Shown here: positions 26,118 to 33,941 of the stretch, one piece after another
Layout of the letters: each line of letters opens with the position of its first letter
Numbering within the stretch: position 1 is the stretch's first letter
Source of the DNA: an uncultured Acetobacteraceae bacterium
Lineage (GTDB): Bacteria; Pseudomonadota; Alphaproteobacteria; Acetobacterales; Acetobacteraceae
Assembly (NCBI GenBank): GCA_903918315.1
Contig: CAIXEA010000027.1
Coordinates: 1 to 45,796, forward strand
Direction: 5' to 3'
DNA: 45,796 nucleotides
Notes under the pieces: generated by a model
What the model saw: the letters and a program-made list of their open reading frames with translations, nothing else
What the model was told of the DNA's origin: nothing
The model's database searches: none
Made by a program: the position numbers and the translations under genes

Positions 26118-26207
26118 GCGCCGGTGGCGCCCCCGGCCTGGCTTATCAGGGCACCGATGGCGCCCCGGGCCTGGTTTGTCAGGGCGCTGTTGGCGCCCTG
26201 GGTAGGG
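26118..26207. repeat. 33-base tandem repeat between fydln-type gene and Hyf-like operon
   Basis: Two full 33-base units (26118-26150 and 26151-26183) and a partial third (from 26184) share the core TGGCGCCCCxGGCCTGG followed by TTxTCAGG. They lie just after the stop of the FYDLN-acid gene at 26209 and before the HyfB-like start. GGCGCC in each copy is self-complementary. Possible roles are transcription termination or a protein-binding array; neither is shown. Confidence 0.65.
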
Positions 26208-26208
26208 T

Positions 26209-26547
26209 TTAGCGCTCGACCTCGTCGGAATCGGTTTCGACCTCGATGTCGGCACCGATCGCGTCCGCGTCGTCTTCCAGGTCGTCGGCGGCTTCCAGCA
26301 CGCCTTCTTCCTCGGCGTCCTCGACGCCTTCGACCTCGACATCCACGTCATCGATGCCCGGCGCGGCGGCGGCCTTCTTCGCGCGCTTGTCCTCGGCCAC
26401 ATTGCCACCGGCGCGGCGCACCCGCGGCTGATCGAGCGGCTGTTCCGTCCCGCATTTGGGACAGACCGCGGGGGTCTTTGTCATATCGTAGAAGCGCTGG
26501 TTGCACGCGACGCAAACGCGCTTCAGTCCAAGTTCAGGTTTTGCCAT
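26209..26547 (-). CDS. FYDLN-acid (TIGR02300) zinc-ribbon protein
   Basis: This 112-residue protein belongs to the TIGR02300/FYDLN-acid family, widespread in alphaproteobacteria and of unknown function. Residues 1-45 form a zinc ribbon with two cysteine pairs, C-V-A-C-N-Q-R-F-Y-D (here FYDM rather than FYDLN) and C-P-K-C-G. Residues 60-112 are an extremely acidic tail rich in aspartate, glutamate and valine. It is divergent from aroA, the usual neighbour in many alphaproteobacteria, with a 128-base promoter gap between them. Confidence 0.93.
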   Translation of the reverse strand: MAKPELGLKRVCVACNQRFYDMTKTPAVCPKCGTEQPLDQPRVRRAGGNVAEDKRAKKAAAAPGIDDVDVEVEGVEDAEEEGVLEAADDLEDDADAIGADIEVETDSDEVER

Positions 26548-26675
26548 GGCAGCAGGGGCCCTTTGTCTGAAGCGGGTAGAAAATCAGAAGCCGGCGCCCA
26601 TGCCACCGCCGGGAGCGGCTGTCAAATGGAACCATCGCATGTTACGGGGCGGCGATACGCCCGAGGACCCCGCCC

Positions 26676-28016
26676 ATGGATCATCCAACCGCCCGCCCCT
26701 ACCGCTCCAGCCGCGCCGCCGCGGCCTTATCCGGCCATGTCGCCGTGCCCGGCGATAAGTCGATCAGCCATCGCGCGCTGATGTTCGGCGCCCTCGCCAT
26801 CGGTGAAACCCGCATTACCGGCCTGCTGACCGGGGAAGACGTGTTGCGGACCGCCGGCGCCATGCGCGCGCTGGGCGCCGAGGTCACCCGCGACCCAGAC
26901 GGCATCTGGCGCGTCGCCGGCCGCGGGATCGGTGGCCTGACCGAGCCCGCCGATGTGCTGGACATGGGCAACTCCGGCACCGCCGCGCGGCTGCTATGCG
27001 GGATTCTCGCCACACATCCCCTGTTCGCGGTCATGACCGGCGATGCCAGCCTGCGCAGCCGCCCGATGCGGCGGGTGACCGAGCCGCTGGCCGCGACCGG
27101 CGCCCGCTTCGCCACCCGTGCCGGCGGCCGCCTGCCCCTGGCGATCGAGGGCGCGGCCGACGCGCTGCCGTTGGACTACCGGGTGCCGGTCCCGTCCGCG
27201 CAGGTGAAATCGGCCGTGCTGCTGGCGGGGCTGAACGCACCCGGCATCACCCGGGTCGAGGAGCCGGAAGCCACCCGCGACCATAGCGAGAATATGCTCC
27301 GCCATTTCGGCGCCACCGTGAGCGTGGAAACCGCCGGCCATGGCCGCATCATCACCCTCGTCGGCCAGCCAGAGTTGCGCGCTGCCGACGTGGTCGTGCC
27401 GGGCGATCCCTCCTCGGCTGCCTTCCCGATGGTCGCGGCGCTGCTGGTGCCTGGCTCGCGCCTGACCATTCCCGCGGTCGGGCTGAACCCGCTGCGGACC
27501 GGCCTGTTCACCACGCTCCTGGAAATGGGCGCCGATATCGTCGTGCAAAACCACCGGCTGGAAGGTGGGGAGCCGGTCGGCGACCTGGTCGCCAGCCATG
27601 GCGCCCTGCGGGCGGTGGATGTGCCGCCCGAGCGCGCGCCGAGCATGATCGATGAATACCCCATCCTCGCCGTCGCCGCCGCTTTGGCGAACGGCACGAC
27701 GCGGATGCGCGGGCTGAAGGAACTGCGCGTCAAGGAAAGCGACCGTCTCGCTGCCACCGCCGCGCTGTTGTCGGTCAATGGCGTGAAGGTGGAGATCGAG
27801 GGCGACGACCTGATCGTGCATGGCACCGGCGGTGCCCCGGCCGGCGGCGGCACCGTCGTCACCCACATGGATCACCGTATCGCGATGGCGGCCCTGGTCC
27901 TGGGGCTGGTCACGCAAGCGCCGGTCACGGCCGACGATGCCGGCTTCATCGAGACCAGTTTTCCGGATTTCATCGGCCTGATGAACGGCGTCGGCGCCTC
28001 GCTGGCCGCGGTCTGA
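26676..28016 (+). CDS. aroA: 3-phosphoshikimate 1-carboxyvinyltransferase (EPSP synthase)
   Basis: This 446-residue cytoplasmic enzyme of the shikimate pathway joins phosphoenolpyruvate to shikimate 3-phosphate. It resembles the class II type found in Agrobacterium: [21 protein letters not shown]-like [36 protein letters not shown] and [12 protein letters not shown]. At the site that determines glyphosate response, the loop reads [10 protein letters not shown] with glycine (G101), not the alanine of the CP4 enzyme. GAGGA stands eight bases before ATG 26676. The cytidylate kinase gene starts two bases after its stop, a common alphaproteobacterial arrangement. Confidence 0.96.
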   Translation: MDHPTARPYRSSRAAAALSGHVAVPGDKSISHRALMFGALAIGETRITGLLTGEDVLRTAGAMRALGAEVTRDPDGIWRVAGRGIGGLTEPADVLDMGNSGTAARLLCGILATHPLFAVMTGDASLRSRPMRRVTEPLAATGARFATRAGGRLPLAIEGAADALPLDYRVPVPSAQVKSAVLLAGLNAPGITRVEEPEATRDHSENMLRHFGATVSVETAGHGRIITLVGQPELRAADVVVPGDPSSAAFPMVAALLVPGSRLTIPAVGLNPLRTGLFTTLLEMGADIVVQNHRLEGGEPVGDLVASHGALRAVDVPPERAPSMIDEYPILAVAAALANGTTRMRGLKELRVKESDRLAATAALLSVNGVKVEIEGDDLIVHGTGGAPAGGGTVVTHMDHRIAMAALVLGLVTQAPVTADDAGFIETSFPDFIGLMNGVGASLAAV

Positions 28017-28018
28017 CC

Positions 28019-28645
28019 ATGCCGATCGTCATCGCGATTGACGGGCCGGCGGCGGCGGGAAAGGGCACCTTGGCCCGGCGGCTGGCCGCCGAGCTGGGCC
28101 TGCCCTACCTTGATACCGGCTTGCTCTACCGCGCCGTCGGGCGGCGGGTTCTCGATGGCGGCGGCGACCCCAGGGATCCCGCGGCCGCCGAAGCGGCTGC
28201 CCGCGCGCTGGACCCGTCGGATTTGGCGCGGGACGATCTGCGAGGGCCGGAAGCCGACGCGGCATCCTCCGCCGTCGCCGCGATCCCCGGCGTGCGGTCG
28301 GCTTTGTTCGACTTCCAGCGGAACTTCGCCACCCTGGCCGGGGCAGTGCTGGACGGGCGCGACATCGGCACCGTGATCTTCCCGGACGCATCGGCCAAGC
28401 TCTTCGTCACAGCCAGCCCCTCCGAACGCGCCCGCCGGCGCTGGCTGGAATTGCGCGGCAAAGGCGCGGACGCAGAGGTCGCGACGGTGGAGCGGGAATT
28501 GCGGGACCGCGACGCCCGGGATGCGGCCCGCGCGACCGCGCCACTGCGGCCGGCGGAGGATGCGATTGAGATCGATACGTCGGATCTGGACGCCGAAGCG
28601 GCGTTCCAGGCGGCCTTGGCGGCGGTTCGGCGGCGATTGGGCTGA
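28019..28645 (+). CDS. cmk: Cytidylate kinase
   Basis: This 208-residue enzyme phosphorylates CMP and dCMP with ATP. The P-loop [16 protein letters not shown] lies near the N terminus, followed by [34 protein letters not shown] and the LID region [13 protein letters not shown]. Length is usual for bacterial Cmk. It starts two bases after aroA. In related bacteria rpsA follows directly; here a terminator-like hairpin and a 1.9 kb accessory segment intervene. Confidence 0.95.
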   Translation: MPIVIAIDGPAAAGKGTLARRLAAELGLPYLDTGLLYRAVGRRVLDGGGDPRDPAAAEAAARALDPSDLARDDLRGPEADAASSAVAAIPGVRSALFDFQRNFATLAGAVLDGRDIGTVIFPDASAKLFVTASPSERARRRWLELRGKGADAEVATVERELRDRDARDAARATAPLRPAEDAIEIDTSDLDAEAAFQAALAAVRRRLG

Positions 28646-28692
28646 TTTGCCTTGTTTTGATTGACCTGACCAACCACCCTGACCAGATAAAT

Positions 28693-28716
28693 CTTCGTCT
28701 GATACGAAGCTTTTTT
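28693..28716 (+). terminator. Rho-independent terminator after cmk
   Basis: Six-base stem CTTCGT/ACGAAG with a five-base loop, followed by C and six thymines (28711-28716). It ends the aroA-cmk unit and separates it from the inserted antitoxin gene. Its base composition differs from the flanking genes. Confidence 0.75.
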
Positions 28717-28722
28717 GGTTCT

Positions 28723-28740
28723 GTTAACCCCTCGTTAACC
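28723..28740. promoter_or_regulatory. Direct repeat upstream of the antitoxin gene
   Basis: GTTAACC occurs at 28723-28729 and 28734-28740; each contains the palindrome GTTAAC, and the copies are 11 bases apart (about one helical turn), ending ten bases before the antitoxin ATG. This placement suits an operator for autoregulation by the Phd-type antitoxin. No binding data exist here. Confidence 0.5.
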
Positions 28741-28750
28741 GGATGCCGCT

Positions 28751-28978
28751 ATGACCGAGATCATGAACCTCTATGACGCCAAGGCGCATCTGTCCCATCT
28801 CGTCGACCGCGCCGCGGCCGGGGAAGATATTGTCATCACCCGGGCGGGAAAGCCGATCGTGCGGTTGGTGCCGGTGGAAGATGCGTTGCCGCGCCGGCCA
28901 GGGCTGTTGAAAGGTCCGGCGATCCCCGACACGTTGTTCGATCATCTGCCCGAGGATGAGCTGGCTGCCTGGGCATGA
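28751..28978 (+). CDS. Phd/YefM-type antitoxin
   Basis: This 75-residue protein matches the Phd/YefM antitoxin family: N-terminal MNLYDAKAHLSHLVDRAAAGEDI and then ITRAGKPIVRLVPV form the DNA-binding fold. The C-terminal half, with FDHLPEDELAAW, is the toxin-binding tail typical of partners of PIN-domain toxins. A second ATG at 28763 would also work. Its TGA overlaps the ATG of the PIN gene by four bases. The toxin partner is inactivated, so this antitoxin now has no functional local partner. It could act as a solitary regulator or protect against a related toxin elsewhere. Confidence 0.87.
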   Translation: MTEIMNLYDAKAHLSHLVDRAAAGEDIVITRAGKPIVRLVPVEDALPRRPGLLKGPAIPDTLFDHLPEDELAAWA

Positions 28979-29363
28979 GGCTGCTGCTTGATACCCACGC
29001 GCTGGTCTGGCGGTGGAAGGATGATCCCCGCCTACCGGCGAAGGCCCGCGCGGCGATCACCGATCCCGTGAAAACCGTGTATGTCAGTGCGGTGTCGGCT
29101 TAGGAGATCGCGACCAAGCACCGGATCGGCAAATGGCAGGAGGCGGATCATCTGCTCGCCGAATACGCTTCGCTGGTGCGCCGATCCCGCTTCCATACGC
29201 TGGCGATCGATATGGAACACACATTACGCTCAGGCAGCTTGCCCGGCCCGCACCGGGACCCCTTCGACCGGATGTTGATCGCTCAGTCGGAGATTGAAGC
29301 GGTGCCCATCGTGACGGGGACGCGGTGTTCGCGGCTTATGGGGCGGATGTGATTTGGGGATAG
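28975..29363 (+). pseudogene. VapC-like PIN-domain toxin, broken twice
   Basis: The frame begins LLLDTHALVWRWKDDP, a PIN-domain start with the first catalytic aspartate, and should continue V-S-A-V-S-A-W-E-I-A. The tryptophan codon is TAG at 29101-29103, giving a 42-residue product. The rest stays readable (GSLPGPHRDPFDRMLIAQS with the later aspartates) until a G run at 29316-29319, where one missing base shifts frame. Restoring it yields A-Y-G-A-D-V-I-W-G and a stop at 29361-29363. PIN toxins of this kind are ribonucleases; this copy cannot fold. It overlaps the antitoxin stop by ATGA. Confidence 0.88.
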
Positions 29364-29433
29364 CGTCCGGTGCGTTGGCGGCCTGCTGGGCGCTGTGCCA
29401 TATTGGCCAGAATAGCCGACAAGAAGGTGTTCC

Positions 29434-30414
29434 ATGGCAAAAGCGACGAATCCGGCTCCTCAGACCTTCATTCCGATGCAAGGCCGCTGGCAGTTCAAGG
29501 GCAATGCCGCGACCTATAAGGGAACCGACGAGCGCAAAGCCCAGGAAGGACTTTGCCTATGGCCTAGCAGGTTTCGGTCTGGGATCGCGCGGTTTCGCGT
29601 GACTATCGGTGGCTCGGACAAAGAGGCTGTCTCTTCGGCCATTGATCGTGACGTGGACGTGGCTGCCCGTTTCGTTATTGGATATAATATCGCGACCCAA
29701 AGCTACTGCTCGATTGGTTTAGGCGGTTACGGTGCCGCTTTCGCCGCGATGCAAGTTATTCCGGGCCAAGGTTGGCGCACGTTGCAGACGCGAGGGGCAG
29801 CCTCCCAACTTAGGTCGGGACATTCGTACGACTTGGTGGTCGAGGTGGCGGGTCAGCTCATATCGGCGACTGTGGATGGCGTTAAGGTGATCGAGACCGC
29901 ATTGCCGGTTCCGCTGGTTGGCGACCAATCGGGCTTGTTCACATGGGGAACCGCGGAAATCACTTTCGAGGATTTCACGCTTGAGGACAGTCAACCCCAG
30001 GTGTTTGTCGTCATGCAATTCGGCGAGCCGTATGATTCGCTTTACCAGGAAGTCATACAGCCGGTCTCGGCGCGTCTCGGCTATCGAGCCTTTCGGGCCG
30101 ACGATCTGTCCAGGCCTGGGGTGATCCTGCAGGACATCAGACGGGGCATTATCGAATCGGACGTAATCGTCGCCGAGATTACACCGGTGAATGCGAACGT
30201 GTTCTATGAGTTGGGATACGCGCATGCGCTCGAAAAGCCGACCATCCTGCTGGCGAGCAGAAAGACCGAGAAACTGCCGTTCGATATCAGCGGTTACCGC
30301 GTGGTGTTCTACGATGACACAATTGGCGGCAAACGCGAGATCGAGACGAATCTCCAAAAATATTTAGAGAGCATCCGGAAGGGACAAACGGGCGCATACG
30401 CCACCGCCGCGTGA
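29434..30414 (+). CDS. Jelly-roll-like domain fused to a deoxyribosyltransferase/TIR-like domain
   Basis: This 326-residue cytoplasmic protein has two parts. Residues 15-185 look like a concanavalin/LamG-type beta sandwich of the DUF1080 kind (LRSGHSYDLVVEVAGQLISA, then QSGLFTWGTAEITFEDFTL). Residues 188-316 match the nucleoside 2-deoxyribosyltransferase/TIR-like fold: QVFVVMQFGEPYDSLY, a G-V-I-L-Q-D-I-R-R-G-I-I helix, DVIVAEITPVNANVFYELGY with the conserved E259, and AHALEKPTILLA. Related domains cleave nucleotides or NAD in bacterial defence systems; that role here is inference. AAGAAGG precedes the ATG by eight bases. Base composition is lower in G+C than the flanks, which fits transfer. 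No partner gene is attached. Confidence 0.8.
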   Translation: MAKATNPAPQTFIPMQGRWQFKGNAATYKGTDERKAQEGLCLWPSRFRSGIARFRVTIGGSDKEAVSSAIDRDVDVAARFVIGYNIATQSYCSIGLGGYGAAFAAMQVIPGQGWRTLQTRGAASQLRSGHSYDLVVEVAGQLISATVDGVKVIETALPVPLVGDQSGLFTWGTAEITFEDFTLEDSQPQVFVVMQFGEPYDSLYQEVIQPVSARLGYRAFRADDLSRPGVILQDIRRGIIESDVIVAEITPVNANVFYELGYAHALEKPTILLASRKTEKLPFDISGYRVVFYDDTIGGKREIETNLQKYLESIRKGQTGAYATAA

Positions 30415-30432
30415 TTTCCGTCCGCCCAACCC

Positions 30433-30460
30433 TTGACTCTCGCCCGCCGGCGCGTATCTC
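30433..30460 (+). promoter_or_regulatory. Probable sigma-70-type promoter of rpsA
   Basis: TTGACT at 30433-30438 and TATCTC at 30455-30460 with a 16-base spacer lie about 125 bases before the rpsA ATG. The accessory gene ends at 30414, so rpsA needs its own promoter once cmk readthrough is blocked. The -10 match is only moderate. The long leader could carry S1 autoregulation, which is known in other bacteria. Confidence 0.5.
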
Positions 30461-30585
30461 TCCCTTCATCGTCAACCGGCCCGCGTCCATCGCGCGGGCA
30501 AGCCGTGTTTCCAGGACGTGAAACGCGCATATCACGGCACTTCCGGGGCCAGACCCGGACCTCCGTAACGGAAAATACACAACCC

Positions 30586-32322
30586 ATGGCAGCATCCGCC
30601 ACCGCCCGGGCCGCAGCGCCCGCGCAAGACCATTTCAATGGTGAAGATTTCGCGTCTCTGCTCGATGAGACGCTGGGCCGCGACACCGGTTTTGACGGCT
30701 CTGTCGTCACCGGCCGCATCGTGCGCCTGACCGACGACTATGCCGTCGTCGATGTTGGCCTGAAGTCCGAGGGCCGCGTTGCCCTCAAGGAATTCGGCCC
30801 GCCCGGTTCCGTTCCCGACATCAAGCCCGGCGATACCGTTGAGCTGTATGTTGAGCGCTATGAAGATCGTGACGGCTCGATCGTGCTGTCGCGTGAGAAG
30901 GCGCGTCGTGAAGAGGCCTGGACCAATCTGGAAAAGGCGTTCGAAGGTCAGCAGCGTGTCAACGGCACGATCTACGGCCGGGTCAAGGGCGGCTTCACCG
31001 TCGACCTCGGCGGCGCCGTGGCGTTCCTGCCAGGCAGCCAAGTGGACATCCGTCCGGTGCGCGACGTCGGCCCGCTGATGGGCATGCCGCAGCCGTTCCA
31101 GATCCTGAAGATGGACCGCGCCCGCGGCAACATCGTCGTGTCCCGCCGCGCGGTCCTCGAAGAGACCCGCGCCGAGCAGCGCAGCGAGCTGATTCAGGGC
31201 CTGAAGGAAGGCCAGATCCTCGACGGCGTGGTGAAGAACATCACCGACTACGGCGCGTTCGTCGATCTGGGCGGCGTCGATGGTCTGCTGCACGTCACCG
31301 ATATCGCGTGGCGCCGCATCAACCATCCGTCCGAAGCCCTGACCATCGGCATGCCGGTGAAGGTGCAGGTGATCCGCTTCAACTCGGAAACCCAGCGCAT
31401 CAGCCTGGGCATGAAGCAGCTCGAGTCCGATCCGTGGGAAGGCGTTGCCGCCAAGTACCCGCCGGGCGCGCGTTACTCCGGCCGTGTCACCAACATCACC
31501 GACTACGGCGCCTTCGTGGAGCTGGAAGCGGGGGTCGAGGGTCTCGTCCACGTGTCCGAGATGTCCTGGACCAAGAAGAACGTCCATCCGGGCAAGATCG
31601 TCGCCACTTCGCAGGAAGTGGACGTCATGGTGCTCGACGTCGACAGCTCCAAGCGCCGCATTTCGCTCGGCCTCAAGCAGGTTCAGCGCAATCCGTGGGA
31701 AGAGTTCCTCGAACTGCATCCGATCGGCACGGAAGTCGAAGGCGAGATCCGCAACATCACCGAATTCGGCCTGTTCATCGGCCTGTCCGCGGACATCGAC
31801 GGCATGGTTCACATGTCCGACCTGTCCTGGGACGAAGCCGGCGAAGCGGCGATGGTCGGTTATGAAAAGGCCCAGATCGTCAAGGCGAAGGTGCTCGACG
31901 TCGATGTTGAGAAAGAGCGTATCAGCCTGGGCATCAAGCAGCTGCGTGATGATCCGGCCGCGACGGTCCTCGGCTCCGTCCACAAGGGCGATGTCGTGAC
32001 CTGCGTGGTGTCGGCCATCCAGGCGAACGGCATCGAAGTGAAGGTGAACGACGTTCTGACCGGCTTCATCCGCCGGGCCGAGCTGGCGCGCGACAAGGGC
32101 GATCAGCGCCCCGAACGCTTCGCCGTCGGCGAGAAGGTCGATGCCAAGATCACGGCGGTGGACCGGGCTGCGCGCAAGCTCACGCTCACCATCAAGGGCA
32201 AGGAAGTCGAGGAAGAGAAGCAGGCGATGCAGGAATTCGGTTCGTCCGACTCCGGCGCTTCGCTCGGCGACATCCTGGGCGCGGCGATCCGTCGCCGCAA
32301 CATGGCGCAGGACGGCGGTTAA
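30586..32322 (+). CDS. rpsA: 30S ribosomal protein S1
   Basis: This 578-residue ribosomal protein binds mRNA and aids initiation on weakly structured or weak Shine-Dalgarno messages. Six S1 (OB-fold) domains are visible in series, marked by repeated strands such as VVKNITDYGAFVDLGGVDGL, HVTDIAW, GRVTNITDYGAFVELEAGVE and HVSEMSWTKK. Codon use is more biased toward common codons than in neighbours, as expected of a highly expressed gene. I chose ATG 30586 because the alanine-rich start leads straight into the first domain; the open frame extends upstream into promoter sequence. The sppA gene follows after a short hairpin-bearing gap. Confidence 0.96.
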   Translation: MAASATARAAAPAQDHFNGEDFASLLDETLGRDTGFDGSVVTGRIVRLTDDYAVVDVGLKSEGRVALKEFGPPGSVPDIKPGDTVELYVERYEDRDGSIVLSREKARREEAWTNLEKAFEGQQRVNGTIYGRVKGGFTVDLGGAVAFLPGSQVDIRPVRDVGPLMGMPQPFQILKMDRARGNIVVSRRAVLEETRAEQRSELIQGLKEGQILDGVVKNITDYGAFVDLGGVDGLLHVTDIAWRRINHPSEALTIGMPVKVQVIRFNSETQRISLGMKQLESDPWEGVAAKYPPGARYSGRVTNITDYGAFVELEAGVEGLVHVSEMSWTKKNVHPGKIVATSQEVDVMVLDVDSSKRRISLGLKQVQRNPWEEFLELHPIGTEVEGEIRNITEFGLFIGLSADIDGMVHMSDLSWDEAGEAAMVGYEKAQIVKAKVLDVDVEKERISLGIKQLRDDPAATVLGSVHKGDVVTCVVSAIQANGIEVKVNDVLTGFIRRAELARDKGDQRPERFAVGEKVDAKITAVDRAARKLTLTIKGKEVEEEKQAMQEFGSSDSGASLGDILGAAIRRRNMAQDGG

Positions 32323-32326
32323 GGGA

Positions 32327-32348
32327 TCGAGGGACCCATGTCCCTCGA
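32327..32348 (+). promoter_or_regulatory. Hairpin enclosing the sppA start codon
   Basis: Perfect eight-base arms TCGAGGGA (32327-32334) and TCCCTCGA (32341-32348) enclose CCCATG, whose ATG starts sppA. The left arm contains the GAGGGA Shine-Dalgarno sequence, so folding would hide both signals. It could lower sppA translation or tie it to ribosomes finishing rpsA. Confidence 0.6.
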
Positions 32349-33261
32349 AACCGACCTTCTATTGGACAGGCGGCGTCTCAAGCGCCGCCTTGTCTTTTGG
32401 CGGAGCCTGGCGGTCCTGGCGATGACCGTCGCGCTGACGATCCTGACGCGCGGCACCGGCTTTTCGGTGGGTGGAGCCCATGTGGCCCGCCTCACCGTCG
32501 CCGGGATGATCACCGAAGACCGCAAGCTGACGGAAGCCATCGACAAACTGGCCGATGATGCATCGGTCAAAGCCCTGATTGTCGCCGTCAACAGCCCCGG
32601 CGGCACAGTGTCCGGGGGCGAGAGCCTGCATAACGCGATCCGCCGGGTCGCCGCCAGGAAGCCGGTGGTGACCGTGATGGGCGGTCTGGCCGCCTCCGCC
32701 GGCTACATGGTGTCCGTGCCCGCACATCGTATTTTCGCGCGCGAATCCACGATCACGTGCTCCATCGGCGTGCTGCTGGAAACCGGCGAAGCCTCCGCCC
32801 TGATGGACAAGATCGGCCTGAGCGCGGAAGCCATCATCTCCGGTCCGCTGAAGGACCAACCCAGCCTGACCCACAAGCTGTCGCCGGAAGGGCGGGAGGT
32901 TTTGCACGGCCTGGTCATGGACATGTTCGACCAGTTCGTTGCACTCGTCGCGGCCGGGCGCCACATGCCGGCCGAAACCGTGCGCCAGATCGGCGACGGG
33001 CATGCCTGTACCGGGCGGCAGGCGTTGGCCCTCGGCCTGATCGATCAAATCGGGGAGGAGCACGACGCTCGCCTCTGGCTCGCCAGCACGAAGGCCGTGT
33101 CCGCGGACCTGCCCGTTGAAGACGTGTCCACAACGAGCCTCGCGGCCCGCACATTTGCCGGCAGCCTGGGGCCGATGTTCGATGGGCTCTGGAAAGTGCT
33201 TGTTTCCCAAAGTGTTAAAATTGACGGCGGGCTGGCAATCTGGCAGCCTGGAAGTCATTAA
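32338..33261 (+). CDS. sppA: Signal peptide peptidase SppA-type serine protease
   Basis: This 307-residue inner-membrane protease degrades cleaved signal peptides. A cytoplasmic basic start ([13 protein letters not shown]) leads into one transmembrane helix (residues 23-38). The protease domain has [11 protein letters not shown], nucleophile S120 in [11 protein letters not shown] and general base K172 in SGPLKDQP, 52 residues apart as in Bacillus SppA. One family position, usually glycine in T-G-S-I-G-V, is cysteine (TITCSIGV). The size corresponds to the short bacterial form. It sits between rpsA and ihfB in a conserved alphaproteobacterial order and its start lies in a hairpin. Confidence 0.93.
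   Translation: MSLETDLLLDRRRLKRRLVFWRSLAVLAMTVALTILTRGTGFSVGGAHVARLTVAGMITEDRKLTEAIDKLADDASVKALIVAVNSPGGTVSGGESLHNAIRRVAARKPVVTVMGGLAASAGYMVSVPAHRIFARESTITCSIGVLLETGEASALMDKIGLSAEAIISGPLKDQPSLTHKLSPEGREVLHGLVMDMFDQFVALVAAGRHMPAETVRQIGDGHACTGRQALALGLIDQIGEEHDARLWLASTKAVSADLPVEDVSTTSLAARTFAGSLGPMFDGLWKVLVSQSVKIDGGLAIWQPGSH
32369..32398 (+). terminator. Terminator-like hairpin inside the sppA 5' coding region
   Basis: GGCGGCG (32369-32375) and CGCCGCC (32383-32389) form a seven-base stem with loop TCTCAAG, followed by TTGTCTTTT. It has the shape of a Rho-independent terminator for rpsA, yet lies in codons 11-20 of sppA, which encode the conserved DRRRLKRRL segment. Partial termination here would lower sppA relative to rpsA. 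Confidence 0.55.
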
Positions 33262-33278
33262 TCGGAAGGGGCCGTGTC

Positions 33279-33587
33279 GTGACAAAGTCCGAACTGATCG
33301 CCGGGCTGGCGGCTGATAACCCGCATCTGCGCGGGGCTGACGTCGAAGTCATCGTCGCCACCATCTTCGACCAGATCACCGAGGCTTTGGCCCGCGGTGA
33401 GCGGGTGGAACTCCGCGGTTTCGGCGCCTTCACCACCAAGCACCGCGACGCCCGCACCGGCCGCAACCCCCGCACCGGGGAGGCCGTTCCGGTCGATGAG
33501 AAGTCCGTACCGTTCTTCAAAGCCGGGAAAGAACTGCGCGAGCGGGTCAACGCCGGCAAGTCCCCGCGCAGCCGCGCGCGCGGCTAA
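33279..33587 (+). CDS. ihfB: Integration host factor beta subunit
   Basis: This 102-residue DNA-bending protein forms a heterodimer with IhfA. The HU/IHF fold is evident: [15 protein letters not shown] start, [12 protein letters not shown] core, and the DNA-embracing arm TGRNPRTGE with its proline. It begins with GTG 33279, preceded by GGAAGGGG. It follows sppA by 17 bases and is probably co-transcribed with it and the LapA gene. The C-terminal tail RSRARG is a little longer than usual. Confidence 0.95.
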   Translation: MTKSELIAGLAADNPHLRGADVEVIVATIFDQITEALARGERVELRGFGAFTTKHRDARTGRNPRTGEAVPVDEKSVPFFKAGKELRERVNAGKSPRSRARG

Positions 33588-33604
33588 CAACGTCCGTCAC
33601 CACG

Positions 33605-33934
33605 ATGATGCGCGTCATCCGCCTTCTGATCACTCTGCCGATCTTGTTGGTGCTGGTGCTGTTCGCCCTGTCGAACCGGGCGCCGGTGCGCTTGTCGTTG
33701 TGGCCGACGGATTTCGACCTCACGTTACCGCTGGCGCTCGCGATTCTCGGCGCCGCTGCCCTTGCCTTCCTGGCTGGCGGGCTCCTGGTCTGGGTCTCGG
33801 TGCTCACGCAGCGCCGCCGCGCCCGCAGGGCCGAAGACACTGTGCGTCTGCTGGAAGATCAGGTGCGCGACCTGAAGGCGCGGCTTGCACCGCCGCTGTC
33901 CGGACATCAGGCGCTTCCCCCTCCCGCCGCGTGA
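33605..33934 (+). CDS. lapA: LapA-domain membrane protein
   Basis: This 109-residue inner-membrane protein has two transmembrane helices (residues 6-24 and 42-66), an L-F-A-L-S-N segment and a terminal basic coiled coil (QRRRARRAEDTVRLLEDQVR). It belongs to the LapA/DUF1049 family; in E. coli LapA works with LapB in control of lipopolysaccharide synthesis. There is no lapB next to it here, as is common in alphaproteobacteria. The start at ATG 33605 leaves 17 bases after ihfB; pyrF begins seven bases after its stop, so the genes form one operon. Confidence 0.86.
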   Translation: MMRVIRLLITLPILLVLVLFALSNRAPVRLSLWPTDFDLTLPLALAILGAAALAFLAGGLLVWVSVLTQRRRARRAEDTVRLLEDQVRDLKARLAPPLSGHQALPPPAA

Positions 33935-33941
33935 GACCTTC

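Noticed and set aside
29375-29404. Possible promoter (TTGGCG, 18 bases, CATATT) for the effector gene at 29434
   Set aside because: Both boxes match weakly and the spacing is long; it is not distinguishable from chance.
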